Notes: generated by a model not told the origin, from the letters alone. A stretch of 39,660 nucleotides of DNA from an uncultured Pelagibacteraceae bacterium (GCA_902603475.1 CACKUZ010000004.1:1-39660), one strand, 5' to 3'. Shown: positions 29,273 through 39,507, numbered from the stretch's first letter. Numbers and translations: made by a program.

Positions 29273-30532
29273 ATGAAATTTTGGAAATTTTTTTTTCTTT
29301 TAGTTTTCTCTTTAACATTAATTATTTTTTTAAAAAAGATTGATCAATATATATTTCAAGAAAAGTATATAAAAATTTTTGTTCTATTGTTTTTGATTTT
29401 TTTTTCAATTTTATGTTTTTTATTTTATGAAAAAAATAAAAAAATATTTAATGTTATTTTCATCAATTTTTTTTTAATTCTATATTCACTTAATTTTTTA
29501 ACTGGTTTTCATTTTATTTTAAATTCTCCCGATTATCTTAAAAAAAAAAAAATCGAAAAACTTAATTTAAAATATGATGATAGATCACAATTAGAGTATG
29601 TCGAAGATAGTCCATACTTGATATATCCAATGATAACACCTAGAGAGGTAATGCAAAATAATAATGAATTAATTTTATCTAATATTACAAATTCAATTTA
29701 TGTTCAATGTAACGAATTTGGTGAATGGAAAGAGATCAAAACAGATAAATATGGGTTTAATAACAAAGATGTAAAATCTAAATATAATATATTAATCGCC
29801 GGAGACTCTTTCGCACATGGATTTTGTGTAGATAAATCTAAAGAAGTTCATGAAGTATTAAAATCCATGAATATTGATACTTATTCAGTTGGAATTGCAG
29901 CAAATGGACCGATGATTTCTTTGGCATCAATGATTGAAATAAGTAATAAGATTGAATTTGAAAGAGTTTATTGGTTAATCTTTAGAAATGATTTTTTTGA
30001 TCTTAATTGGGAATCATCAAATAATTACTTAAAAAATTATTTGAAAGAAGACTTTTTAGGTTTTAATTATTTTGATAATATAGAAGATAAAAACAATATT
30101 CAAAAAAAATTCATTTCTAAAAATAAAAATAAAAGAAAAAATTTTTCTTATCAAGAGTCTTTTTTTGAATTAAAATTTATTAATGATTATATAAAAAAAA
30201 TATTTTTTAAAAAAAAACAAATTAAGATAAACGAAGATTTGATAAGTAAAATATTTAAAATATTTGATCAAAAATTCATTAATAAAGACAAAGTGATAAT
30301 TTATCTTCCAAATTATAAATGTTTTAACGATGAGAATTTATTATGTGATAAAGAATTTCAAATTTTAGAAAAAATGTCAGATAATTTGAATATCGAATTA
30401 CTTAATTTTAAAAATGTTATTGATTCCTCAAGCTTTAAAGATATTTTTGCACTAGGTTTGAACAGATTGCATTACTCAGAATTGGGGTATAATAAATTAG
30501 CTAATTTAATTTATTCTCAAGCTGTTAATTAA
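29273..30532 (+). CDS. membrane protein with SGNH/GDSL-like hydrolase domain
   Basis: This 419-aa protein starts with three probable membrane helices (about residues 5-21, 33-52 and 57-77), followed by a large, probably periplasmic domain. NILIAGDSFAHGF places a GDS nucleophile-like Ser at 179, the block I motif of SGNH hydrolases. LNRLHYSELGYNKLA near the end supplies the block V His400, but the usual Asp of DxxH is Asn397. Such proteins commonly deacylate or acylate surface glycans. No named subfamily is recognised. It lies 12 bp after the methyltransferase and is extremely lysine-, asparagine- and phenylalanine-rich. Confidence 0.6.
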   Translation: MKFWKFFFLLVFSLTLIIFLKKIDQYIFQEKYIKIFVLLFLIFFSILCFLFYEKNKKIFNVIFINFFLILYSLNFLTGFHFILNSPDYLKKKKIEKLNLKYDDRSQLEYVEDSPYLIYPMITPREVMQNNNELILSNITNSIYVQCNEFGEWKEIKTDKYGFNNKDVKSKYNILIAGDSFAHGFCVDKSKEVHEVLKSMNIDTYSVGIAANGPMISLASMIEISNKIEFERVYWLIFRNDFFDLNWESSNNYLKNYLKEDFLGFNYFDNIEDKNNIQKKFISKNKNKRKNFSYQESFFELKFINDYIKKIFFKKKQIKINEDLISKIFKIFDQKFINKDKVIIYLPNYKCFNDENLLCDKEFQILEKMSDNLNIELLNFKNVIDSSSFKDIFALGLNRLHYSELGYNKLANLIYSQAVN

Positions 30533-30545
30533 ATTAATTTTTTAA

Positions 30546-30635
30546 GGAGAGGTGGCCGAGTGGTTGAAGGCGCACGCTTGGAAAGCGTGTATAGGGGAAA
30601 CTCTATCATGGGTTCGAATCCCATTCTCTCCGCCA
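30546..30635 (+). tRNA. tRNA-Ser (anticodon GGA), intact
   Basis: This is a complete 90-nt class II tRNA with a long variable arm. The acceptor arm is GGAGAGG with TCTCTCC. The anticodon stem CACGC/GCGTG encloses TTGGAAA, and the variable arm is TATAGGGGAAACTCTATC. The T arm ATGGG/CCCAT has loop TTCGAAT, and CCA is encoded after discriminator G. GGA reads UCC and UCU serine codons. The 3' 81 bases recur exactly at 32354-32434. Confidence 0.97.
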
Positions 30636-30636
30636 T
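30555..30636 (+). repeat. left copy of 82-bp direct repeat (candidate attL, inside intact tRNA-Ser)
   Basis: These 82 bases, from the D-arm GCCGAG to one base past the CCA, are identical to 32354-32435. The offset between the copies is 1799 bp. The intact tRNA belongs to this copy, as expected for the end where an integrating element rebuilds the tRNA 3' part. Confidence 0.9.
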
Positions 30637-30679
30637 TTTAAGAGGTTTTAATAAATTCAAATTAACGTTAAGATCGGTT

Positions 30680-30702
30680 TTGACGCCATATGGACGTCAA
30701 CA
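30680..30702. repeat. left internal 23-bp motif of the mini-island
   Basis: This motif matches 32277-32299 at 19 of 23 positions in direct orientation. It is itself nearly symmetric, with outer TTGACG and CGTCAA. It starts 44 bp inside the left tRNA repeat. It resembles, in placement only, arm-type recombinase or excisionase sites. It overlaps the first small ORF's alternative start at 30690. Confidence 0.5.
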
Positions 30703-30704
30703 CG

Positions 30705-30908
30705 ATGAAAAAATTGATAAAAACTATTCAAGAATTAAAATCGGATAATAGATCAGGTTGGGCTTATCTAATGATCTTTTTTGGTTTTCCATTTACATTT
30801 ATCGGTTACGTTATGGGTGGCTTTTACCCATCTGGTTGGGATTATGTGATGTGGTTTGGTGGTTTCTGGATGGCATTAGGCTTTATCTGGGGAGGTTTAA
30901 GAGGTTAA
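30705..30908 (+). CDS. small unknown membrane protein, first ORF of mini-island
   Basis: This 67-aa protein has a basic, helical N-terminus (MKKLIKTIQELKSDNR) followed by two probable membrane helices (about residues 18-37 and 44-63). The helices are rich in Gly, Trp and Phe, with YVMGGFYPSGWDYVMWFGG between them. An upstream in-frame ATG at 30690 would add five residues but lies within the 23-bp repeat; neither start has a clear ribosome binding site. No family is recognised. The next ORF begins 3 bp after its stop. Confidence 0.6.
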   Translation: MKKLIKTIQELKSDNRSGWAYLMIFFGFPFTFIGYVMGGFYPSGWDYVMWFGGFWMALGFIWGGLRG

Positions 30909-30911
30909 TTT

Positions 30912-31064
30912 ATGAAAAAATTTTTAGTGATAATCATTGTTCTAGTTTTACTAGGATTTTTAGGTCAAGCATACGAGTCAGCATCATGTAGAGACCGCGT
31001 TGAAAGATTGAAACTGACTGGCGCTGAGGCTGTAAAAGAATACGAAAAATGTAAAAGCTTTTAA
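30912..31064 (+). CDS. 50-aa small exported or membrane-anchored protein
   Basis: The ORF starts MKKFLVIIIVLVLLGFLGQAYESA, which looks like a signal peptide or uncleaved anchor. A short hydrophilic tail with two cysteines (C26 and C47) and the charged stretch RDRVERLKLTGAEAVKEYEKCK follows, possibly a helical hairpin closed by a disulfide. AGAGG is placed 8 nt before the ATG. It starts 3 bp after the previous stop, which supports co-transcription. No homologue is recognised. Confidence 0.55.
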   Translation: MKKFLVIIIVLVLLGFLGQAYESASCRDRVERLKLTGAEAVKEYEKCKSF

Positions 31065-31091
31065 TATTATGATAGCAATGGAATAATTTTG

Positions 31092-31601
31092 ATGAAAAAA
31101 CAAAATAACGATACATGGTTAGGGTTTTTTAAAAAAACTTTGAAGATATCTACCTATTTATTATTAGGCTTCATCTCAATTATATTTGTTGTAATCTATT
31201 TTACTGAATTTAAGCCAGATCAAGTAACATATTTAAGCTGTAAAGATATGGATACTAATGAAACTAATTACAGAGCATTTAATCAAAAAAAACTTTATCA
31301 GGACTGGGACTCCTTAAACCAAAAATTTGAAAGATCATATCCAATTATTAAAATTAATAAAAAGATAATAAAAGCTAGAGGATATGCATATTCATTCAGT
31401 GATGGAGGTTCTCTCAAAGTATCAAGTTTAAAAATGCCAGAAGCAAAATATGTTTTCGAAATTATTTGGGAATTAGATCGAGAAACTGGATTAACTAAAA
31501 CATATTTTACTAATAAAAAAGGTAAGATATTAGATAATATGGAATGTCAGAAAATTAAAAAAAAAAATCTTCCAATAAAAAAGATAGATCAAAAATTTTA
31601 A
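31092..31601 (+). CDS. unknown single-pass membrane protein with extracytoplasmic domain
   Basis: This 169-aa protein begins at the ATG at 31092; an in-frame TTG one codon earlier is less likely. The N-terminus is hydrophilic (KKQNNDTWLGFFKKT), then one membrane helix spans about residues 19-38. A domain of about 130 residues with two cysteines (LSCKD and MECQK) and a mixed beta pattern follows, presumably outside the cytoplasm. The tail is very basic. No family is recognised. The next gene begins after one base, so the two are probably translated together. Confidence 0.65.
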   Translation: MKKQNNDTWLGFFKKTLKISTYLLLGFISIIFVVIYFTEFKPDQVTYLSCKDMDTNETNYRAFNQKKLYQDWDSLNQKFERSYPIIKINKKIIKARGYAYSFSDGGSLKVSSLKMPEAKYVFEIIWELDRETGLTKTYFTNKKGKILDNMECQKIKKKNLPIKKIDQKF

Positions 31602-31602
31602 A

Positions 31603-31896
31603 ATGAAAGGCTATGGAATAAAAAATGGGATACTTTCTTTATTACTCTCGCTATTTTTCTATTTTATTGCAAGAAAAATCTATAATGATTATATCTGGTT
31701 TTTAATTATTTATTTTTACGTTGTTGGTTTACTAATGGGTCACATAACAACAAATACAGTAAAACCTGAAAAAGAAATCATTACACCAAAAAGATTGGAA
31801 TTTGCTGACAACTTTGTGGCTATACCTTTGGTTGGTATAATTGAATTTGCAGTATATGGATCAATTATTTGGATTATCGATTTATTTTTAATTTAA
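31603..31896 (+). CDS. unknown small polytopic membrane protein
   Basis: This 97-aa protein has three probable membrane helices (about residues 8-24, 30-48 and 72-95) joined by a hydrophilic loop, TTNTVKPEKEIITPKRLEFADN. It starts one base after the preceding stop and ends 4 bp before the next ORF, so it belongs to a tight cluster. No family is recognised. Confidence 0.6.
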   Translation: MKGYGIKNGILSLLLSLFFYFIARKIYNDYIWFLIIYFYVVGLLMGHITTNTVKPEKEIITPKRLEFADNFVAIPLVGIIEFAVYGSIIWIIDLFLI

Positions 31897-31900
31897 TTTA

Positions 31901-32269
31901 ATGATTGAATTTTTACTTGTAATAATAATAATTATCTTATTATTAGCATTTTTTCCAAATTTTATTGAAGGTTTTATAGGTTCAACTTTAGAAATAGTAG
32001 CTTTTGTAATTAAATTAATTGCTCTATTAATAATAGGTATTTTATTATTTAACTTTTTTTTTAAAGGTATTGAATATTTAAATCTTGGTGTAGAGTTTTT
32101 TATAATACTAGGAACCGTAATTATTTTTTTGGGGGTATTCTCAGTATTGTATGAAATTATTTTGCGTTTATTTTTAAGTAAAAAAGACTTTCAAAACAAA
32201 AAATTTTTAATTAATAATTATTTTTTTAAGCTTGGAGCTATGTTAAGAAAAAAATTAAGAAAAAAGTGA
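31901..32269 (+). CDS. unknown small polytopic membrane protein, last ORF of mini-island
   Basis: This 122-aa protein is mostly hydrophobic, with three or four probable helices (about residues 2-20, 27-52 and 60-85). It ends in a strongly basic tail, LRKKLRKK. It lies 4 bp after the previous ORF and 7 bp before the right-hand 23-bp repeat. No family is recognised. Isoleucine, leucine and phenylalanine dominate, which in this AT-rich genome lowers the evidential weight of hydrophobicity alone. Confidence 0.55.
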   Translation: MIEFLLVIIIIILLLAFFPNFIEGFIGSTLEIVAFVIKLIALLIIGILLFNFFFKGIEYLNLGVEFFIILGTVIIFLGVFSVLYEIILRLFLSKKDFQNKKFLINNYFFKLGAMLRKKLRKK

Positions 32270-32276
32270 CTCTACG

Positions 32277-32299
32277 TTGACTCCAACTGGACGCCAACA
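32277..32299. repeat. right internal 23-bp motif of the mini-island
   Basis: This is the partner of 30680-30702 (19 of 23 identical, same orientation). It ends 54 bp before the partial tRNA copy, nearly the same distance as on the left side. It lies in non-coding DNA just after the last ORF of the island. Confidence 0.5.
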
Positions 32300-32353
32300 G
32301 CTTCAAATTTTAAAAATCTAAAAAAAATTAGATAGAATTATCAATATTTTTAA

Positions 32354-32435
32354 GCCGAGTGGTTGAAGGCGCACGCTTGGAAAGCGTGTATAGGGGAAAC
32401 TCTATCATGGGTTCGAATCCCATTCTCTCCGCCAT
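32354..32435 (+). repeat. right copy of 82-bp direct repeat: 5'-truncated tRNA-Ser (candidate attR)
   Basis: The copy is identical to 30555-30636. It contains the D arm, the anticodon arm with GGA, the variable arm, the T arm, the 3' acceptor strand and CCA. It lacks the first nine bases of the tRNA, the 5' acceptor strand plus two; TTTTTAA stands there instead. Without the acceptor stem it cannot be a working tRNA. It is best read as the attR scar of integration. Confidence 0.9.
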
Positions 32436-34664
<2,229 letters not shown>

Positions 34665-34667
34665 TTA

Positions 34668-35945
34668 ATGGAGTTAAGTAGCAATTCCAAATCATTGTAC
34701 TTAAATAAAATTACATATGTTAATTTAAGATGGATAGGTGTCATAGGTCAATTTATTACTATAAATGTTGTTGCATTTTTATTTAAATTTGAATTTAATT
34801 TTTTACTGGCAAATTTTATCGTTTTAGTAGGTGCTTTAAGCAACATTTTCTTATTTTATTTTTTTAAAAAAAATCAGTTACAAGAAAAAATATCTTTAAC
34901 CTTTCTTACCCTTGACATTATACAATTAAGTTTTTTGCTTTATTTAACCGGGGGGACCATAAATCCATTCTCAATATTCTTAATAATACCAAGTATATTT
35001 GCTTCAAATAGCTTAAGCATTAGAACAAATATCCTATTAATAATTTTGACAATTTCATCAATTACTTTACTTACTTTCTATCATCAAGAATTACCTTCAC
35101 CATTAAATGAATATATTTTTAGTAATTACTATTATTATTCAGTTCCTTTAGCTTTAATAATTGCTCTGATTTTCTTAAGTTTTTTTGCTTTAACATTTGG
35201 AAATGAGTCAAAAATTAGAAAGGATGCATTAGATAAAATTCAGGAAGTTATTTCAAAAGAGAATGAATTAGTATCTTTAGGAGGACAAGCTGCGGCAGCA
35301 GCTCATTCTTTAGGCACTCCACTCTCTACAATTAAAATTATTTCTCAAGACTTATATAATAATTTTAAAAACAATAAAGATTTAAAAAAAGATATTGAAT
35401 TACTAGTAAGTCAAGTGGATAGATGTAATGAAATATTGAAAAAATTATCTTTAAATCCCATAGTTGAAGATGATTTTATAGGCAAAGATATCACTTTAAA
35501 CAATTACATTAAAGAAATTGTTAATTCTTTCAAAGAAATATCAAATAAAAATTTTATAATTAATATTGAACAAAATTATAACTCTTTTGAAATTTCAAAA
35601 TCAATTGAAATAATATATGGAATTAGAAATTTTATTGGAAATGCTAACAAATTTTCAAAAAATAATATCTATATTTCAATAACAAGTGATAGTGAAAACT
35701 CTTCGATATCAATCGAAGATGATGGAGAAGGATTTCCTAAAGATATATTAACTAAAATTGGTGATCCTTATATAAAATCCTTACAATCTAAAAATGAGTC
35801 TAGATCAGGATTGGGGTTAGGAATATTTATAGGCAAAACGTTATTAGAAAAAAATAAGGCAAAACTTTTAATTAGAAATTCAGAGACTAGAGGTGGTGCT
35901 GAAATTAAAATAGAATGGTCTAATAAAGATTTAATTAGTATTTAG
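34668..35945 (+). CDS. regB: RegB/PrrB-like redox-sensing histidine kinase
   Basis: This 425-aa membrane sensor kinase has about six N-terminal helices. The quinone-binding heptapeptide GGTINPF (residues 95-101) is the RegB/PrrB hallmark. The dimerisation box [15 protein letters not shown] has phospho-accepting His213. Cys253 in DRCNEIL corresponds in placement to the redox-active cysteine of RegB. The ATPase domain shows the N box [15 protein letters not shown] and GLGLGIF. Known RegB proteins control respiration, carbon and nitrogen genes in response to redox state through RegA. No RegA gene is adjacent. The residue after His213 is Ser rather than the usual Glu. It starts 3 bp after gyrB and overlaps cobT tail-to-tail by 4 bp. 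Confidence 0.85.
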   Translation: MELSSNSKSLYLNKITYVNLRWIGVIGQFITINVVAFLFKFEFNFLLANFIVLVGALSNIFLFYFFKKNQLQEKISLTFLTLDIIQLSFLLYLTGGTINPFSIFLIIPSIFASNSLSIRTNILLIILTISSITLLTFYHQELPSPLNEYIFSNYYYYSVPLALIIALIFLSFFALTFGNESKIRKDALDKIQEVISKENELVSLGGQAAAAAHSLGTPLSTIKIISQDLYNNFKNNKDLKKDIELLVSQVDRCNEILKKLSLNPIVEDDFIGKDITLNNYIKEIVNSFKEISNKNFIINIEQNYNSFEISKSIEIIYGIRNFIGNANKFSKNNIYISITSDSENSSISIEDDGEGFPKDILTKIGDPYIKSLQSKNESRSGLGLGIFIGKTLLEKNKAKLLIRNSETRGGAEIKIEWSNKDLISI

Positions 35946-37735
35946 TGAAGTTTTTTATTTTCAAATAAGCCACTTAATTGATCAATCATAACATCCCCTA
36001 GCTCTTGTACATCTGAAATTTTAATAGCTTTTTTGTAATATCGAGATACATCATGACCTATTCCTATAGCTAATATTTCTATTTCACTTTTATTCTCGAT
36101 ATATTTAACAATTTTTTTTAAATTTTTTTCCAAAAAATCTCCTGAATTAACTGATAATGTTGAGTCATCGACTGGTGCTCCATCTGAAATAACCATAAGG
36201 ATTTTTCTTTCTTCTTTTCTTTTTTTTAATCTATTAAAAGCCCATGTAATAGCTTCTCCATCTATATTTTCTTTTAATAAACCCTCTTTTAGCATCAATC
36301 CCAAATTCTTTTTTGATTGTCTCCAATGAGAGTCTGCACCTTTATAAATTATGTGCCTTAAATCATTAAGTCTTCCCGGATTTTTGGTTTTTCCCAATCT
36401 ATTCCACTCTTGGCGACTTTTACCACCTTTCCAATTTTTTGTTGTAAACCCTAGTATTTCAACTTTAACAGAACATCTTTCTAAGGTTCTGGATAAAATA
36501 TCAGCACATATTGCAGCTATTGTTATCGGTCTACCTCTCATCGACCCAGAGTTATCAATTAAAAGAGTAACAATTGTATCTTTAAAGTCTAAATCTTTTT
36601 CTTTTTTAAATGATAAGGAATTATATGGATCAATTATGATTCTAGGTAACTTTGAACTATCTAACAACCCCTCCTCTAAATCAAATTCCCATGATCGATT
36701 TTGTTTTGCCATTAGTTGTCTCTGTAATTTATTTGCAAGCTTAGTAATTAAATCTTGAAAACTTGTTAGCTGTTGGTCTAAATTTTTTCTAAGTTTTTGA
36801 ATTTCCTCATCTGTATCCAGATTTTCTGCTTTTGCGACTTCATCAAATTCAGTAGTAAATATTTTATACTCTTTATCGCTTACACTTAAATTTTTTTTTT
36901 GGATTATATTCTCTGCCTCTGCCTCTTCATTATTTTCACTGCCAAGTTGATCTTCAAGTCTAAACTCATTTACTTCATCCTCACTATCCATCCCCTGACT
37001 TATATTTTCATCTTCGCTTGTTTTACTAGAGTCATTATTATCTTTGTCTTCATTATTATTAGAATTATTTTGATCTTGCGAATCATCATTTTCTTCATTT
37101 TCTTTTTCAGTTGTGTCATCATTTTCAAATATATCCATACTCTCTAAAATTTCAGAAAACTTAGCATTATAAACTTCTTGATTTTCTAGATTTTCGTTTA
37201 AAAATTCCAAATGTTTATCTATTGACTTATTAAAATCTTTCTCCCAAAATTTAAGAATTTCTTTATTCTCTGGGTATAACTCGACATTAAAAAATTTGTT
37301 TGTCATATAAATTTCAAAAGCATCAAGAATATTCGTATCTTCTTTTTTTGTAATTTTTTCTTGTTTAATGTGTTGAAGTCTATTTTTATAATTTTCTTTA
37401 AAATTTTTGGAAACTCCTTTTAGCATCTCTGAACCAAGTAATTCATATCTTACCTTTTCTGCAAGCTGGTAAAGTGTTCTACATGAGGGATTTTGTGGAT
37501 TGTTTTTATCTAATAATTTCCTATTTGAAAATCTTCTTTTTAAAGCTTCAGAATCTGTTTCAGCTCTTAGTTTTTTAAATTGATTCTTATCATTAATATT
37601 ATCAATATCTCCAATATCATAAACTTTTTCCTTATTTTTTTTATTTTTGACAACTTTATAGTCATCTGAAATTACTTTGTATGTTGATTGAAGGGCTTGT
37701 TTGAATTTTTCTTTAATACTATCTTCTTTGTTCAT
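35942..37735 (-). CDS. cobT: CobT-type VWA protein (cobaltochelatase CobT subunit homologue)
   Basis: This 597-aa protein has a CobT N-terminal domain (about residues 1-200). A strongly acidic Asn/Asp/Glu-rich spacer follows (about 205-275). The C-terminal von Willebrand A domain has the MIDAS motif DNSGSMRG (Asp394, Ser396, Ser398), and [16 protein letters not shown] and [13 protein letters not shown] are characteristic of CobT. In cobalamin makers CobS, CobT and CobN form the ATP-dependent cobalt chelatase. The ATG at 37735 is preferred over a TTG one codon earlier; it overlaps the cobS TGA by one base (TGATG). No CobN gene is in the window, so the client may differ. Confidence 0.88.
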   Translation of the reverse strand: MNKEDSIKEKFKQALQSTYKVISDDYKVVKNKKNKEKVYDIGDIDNINDKNQFKKLRAETDSEALKRRFSNRKLLDKNNPQNPSCRTLYQLAEKVRYELLGSEMLKGVSKNFKENYKNRLQHIKQEKITKKEDTNILDAFEIYMTNKFFNVELYPENKEILKFWEKDFNKSIDKHLEFLNENLENQEVYNAKFSEILESMDIFENDDTTEKENEENDDSQDQNNSNNNEDKDNNDSSKTSEDENISQGMDSEDEVNEFRLEDQLGSENNEEAEAENIIQKKNLSVSDKEYKIFTTEFDEVAKAENLDTDEEIQKLRKNLDQQLTSFQDLITKLANKLQRQLMAKQNRSWEFDLEEGLLDSSKLPRIIIDPYNSLSFKKEKDLDFKDTIVTLLIDNSGSMRGRPITIAAICADILSRTLERCSVKVEILGFTTKNWKGGKSRQEWNRLGKTKNPGRLNDLRHIIYKGADSHWRQSKKNLGLMLKEGLLKENIDGEAITWAFNRLKKRKEERKILMVISDGAPVDDSTLSVNSGDFLEKNLKKIVKYIENKSEIEILAIGIGHDVSRYYKKAIKISDVQELGDVMIDQLSGLFENKKLH

Positions 37736-38709
37736 CAAATTTGAATATTAATCATTGATTCTGGCAGTTCATCCCCAAAACATCTTTGATAATATTCCGC
37801 AATAGTATTTTTCTCAGTATCATCACATTTATTTAAAAATGTTACTCTAAATGCATATCCTATATCTTTAAAAATTTCAGAATTTTCTGCCCAATGCAAA
37901 ACTGTTCTTGGACTCATTACTGTAGATATATCACCTGCCATAAAACCTTTTCTTGTAAGTGAAGCTACTTTTATCATGTTTGAAACTTGTTCTTTACCTT
38001 TAGGATTATTTAAATTTTTGTTCTTACCTAATATAATTTCCATTTCTTTATCTAAACTAAGATAGTTTAATGTTGATACAATATTCCATCTATCCATTTG
38101 TCCCTGATTAATTTGTTGTGTCCCGTGATATAATCCAGTTGTATCACCTAGTCCCACAGTATTTGTTGTTGCAAAAAGCCTAAAAAATTTATTTTGTTTA
38201 ATAACTTTATTTTTATCTAATAAAGTAAAGCTACCCTCTGACTCAAGTACTCTCTGAATAACGAACATTACATCTGGTCTTCCAGCGTCATATTCATCAA
38301 AAACTAAGGCAACAGGATTTTGAATTGACCAAGGTAGTATTCCTTCTTTAAATTCAGTGATTTGTTTACCATCTTTAATTACGATTGAGTCTTTTCCTAT
38401 TAAGTCAATTCTACTAACATGGCTATCAAGATTAATTCTTATGCAAGGCCAATTTAATCTTGCAGCAATTTGCTCAATATGCGTTGATTTCCCAGTTCCA
38501 TGGTACCCTTGAATTAAAACCCTTTTATTAAAAGAAAATCCTGACAAAATAGCTAATGTTGTATCTTTGTCGAACTTGTAAGTTTTATCAATTTCTGGGA
38601 CATACTCACTTGATTTTGAAAATGCATCAACTTCCATGTCACTTTCTATACCAAAAGTTTGTTTAATAGATAACTTAATGTCAGGGGTGTGATTAATATT
38701 TGGTGTCAA
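37735..38709 (-). CDS. cobS: CobS-type AAA+ ATPase (cobaltochelatase CobS subunit homologue)
   Basis: This 324-aa MoxR-related AAA+ ATPase has Walker A GYHGTGKS (68-75), Walker [24 protein letters not shown] (Asp138, Glu139) and the sensor/CobS signature [21 protein letters not shown]. It is expected to form a ring that works with the VWA protein CobT to remodel or load a metal-handling partner. The start is a TTG at 38709, supported by AAGGA five bases upstream and by the usual CobS N-terminal length; no ATG fits. This places the start 17 bp inside the end of the J-protein gene, implying coupled expression. Confidence 0.9.
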   Translation of the reverse strand: MTPNINHTPDIKLSIKQTFGIESDMEVDAFSKSSEYVPEIDKTYKFDKDTTLAILSGFSFNKRVLIQGYHGTGKSTHIEQIAARLNWPCIRINLDSHVSRIDLIGKDSIVIKDGKQITEFKEGILPWSIQNPVALVFDEYDAGRPDVMFVIQRVLESEGSFTLLDKNKVIKQNKFFRLFATTNTVGLGDTTGLYHGTQQINQGQMDRWNIVSTLNYLSLDKEMEIILGKNKNLNNPKGKEQVSNMIKVASLTRKGFMAGDISTVMSPRTVLHWAENSEIFKDIGYAFRVTFLNKCDDTEKNTIAEYYQRCFGDELPESMINIQI

Positions 38710-39226
38710 TTTTATCCTTATATGTATTTTTTAATTGAGTATAAGCTAAAGTAATTACTTTAAGCTTGTCTTCAAATTTTTTATTTCCAGAATTCATATC
38801 AGGGTGAAATTTTTTGACAAGCTTTTTAAATTTTTCTTGAACTTTTTCCCATTTTAACCCAACACTAATCCCTAATATATTAAAGGCTTTTAAATCATTG
38901 TTATTAAATTTAAATTTATTCATATTATTAAAATCATTATTAAATTTAAATTTATCCATCTCATCTTTTAAAGCATTACTCCAAAGAACTTTGAAGAAAT
39001 TATCAGATGAACTAAAACTTTGTGTTGGTTTGTGCCAAGTCATGTCAGACCTTAAAAAATCAATTATTTGTTGATCACTCATACCTGTAAAATAATTCCA
39101 ATTTTTATTAAATTCTTTAACATGGTTTAAACATAGTAATCTATAATCTTTGCTATTGTCTCTTTCTTTAGGTGCTTTAAAAAGACCTTCCTCAGAGCAA
39201 TTATTCCAATCGCAAATATTTTTCAT
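38693..39226 (-). CDS. J-domain (DnaJ-like) protein of the cobS-cobT cluster
   Basis: This 177-aa protein has an N-terminal cysteine/histidine-bearing part (CDWNNCSEEGLF, and LLCLNHVKEF), which may bind zinc. A middle region follows, and a C-terminal J-domain spans about residues 113-175 with the HPD motif at 141-143 (KKFHPDMNSG). J-domains stimulate Hsp70 (DnaK), so it may recruit the chaperone to a client shared with CobS/CobT. The same neighbour order (bolA, J-protein, cobS, cobT) is found in many alphaproteobacteria. A 12-residue duplication containing KFKFNN precedes the J-domain. The start is divergent from bolA, with 20 bp between. Confidence 0.83.
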   Translation of the reverse strand: MKNICDWNNCSEEGLFKAPKERDNSKDYRLLCLNHVKEFNKNWNYFTGMSDQQIIDFLRSDMTWHKPTQSFSSSDNFFKVLWSNALKDEMDKFKFNNDFNNMNKFKFNNNDLKAFNILGISVGLKWEKVQEKFKKLVKKFHPDMNSGNKKFEDKLKVITLAYTQLKNTYKDKIDTKY

Positions 39227-39246
39227 AGTGTATAATACTTTATAAA

Positions 39247-39507
39247 ATGAACATTAATCAACTAATTGAAACTATAGAAAAAAAAATTTTGTCGCAGGAT
39301 TGTATTTCAAAAGTTTATATAGAGGACAAGTCATTCTTACACAAAAATCACAAATCTAACGAAGATGGAAAATTTCATATTGTTCTTTCAATTGAGTCTC
39401 ATGAGTTAAAGAATAAAAGCAAGTTACATTCAACGAGGTTTATTTACAAAATTTTAGATGATGAATTAAAAAAATATATTCATTCGTTACAAATAAAATT
39501 AATTTAA
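39247..39507 (+). CDS. bolA: BolA-family protein
   Basis: This 86-aa protein has the BolA fold signature: VYIEDKSFLHKNHKSNEDGKFHIVLSIES, then LHSTRFIYKILDDELKKYIHSLQIKL. The conserved helix-turn motif around the R-x-IY region and the IHSL end match. BolA proteins partner monothiol glutaredoxins in iron-sulfur cluster handling and can affect transcription. It is divergent from the J-protein gene and probably shares a very short bidirectional promoter. Its 3' end overlaps the convergent gene at the window edge by 9 bp. Confidence 0.88.
   Translation: MNINQLIETIEKKILSQDCISKVYIEDKSFLHKNHKSNEDGKFHIVLSIESHELKNKSKLHSTRFIYKILDDELKKYIHSLQIKLI

Larger units (their letters stand above)
30637..32353 (+). 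mobile_element. small integrase-less tRNA-Ser-targeted integrative element (mini-island)
   Basis: A 1.7-kb segment lies between an intact tRNA-Ser gene and an exact 82-bp copy of its 3' part, the classical footprint of site-specific integration at a tRNA gene. It carries five small ORFs of unknown function, four or five of them membrane proteins, and no integrase. A related 23-bp motif occurs near each end (30680-30702 and 32277-32299). Either the integrase was lost, it is supplied in trans, or the structure arose by unequal recombination. The footprint is seen; mobility is inferred. Confidence 0.65.

Noticed and set aside
30560..30748. 62-codon open frame running through tRNA-Ser
   Set aside because: It reads through a structural RNA and into a non-coding spacer, with no recognisable protein features.
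32354..32434. Second tRNA-Ser gene
   Set aside because: It has an intact anticodon, T arm and CCA but lacks the 5' acceptor strand, so it cannot fold as a complete tRNA; it is treated as a repeat scar.
36351..37147. Open frames on the plus strand opposite cobT (135 and 82 codons)
   Set aside because: They mirror conserved CobT codons and the acidic low-complexity region; no protein family features.
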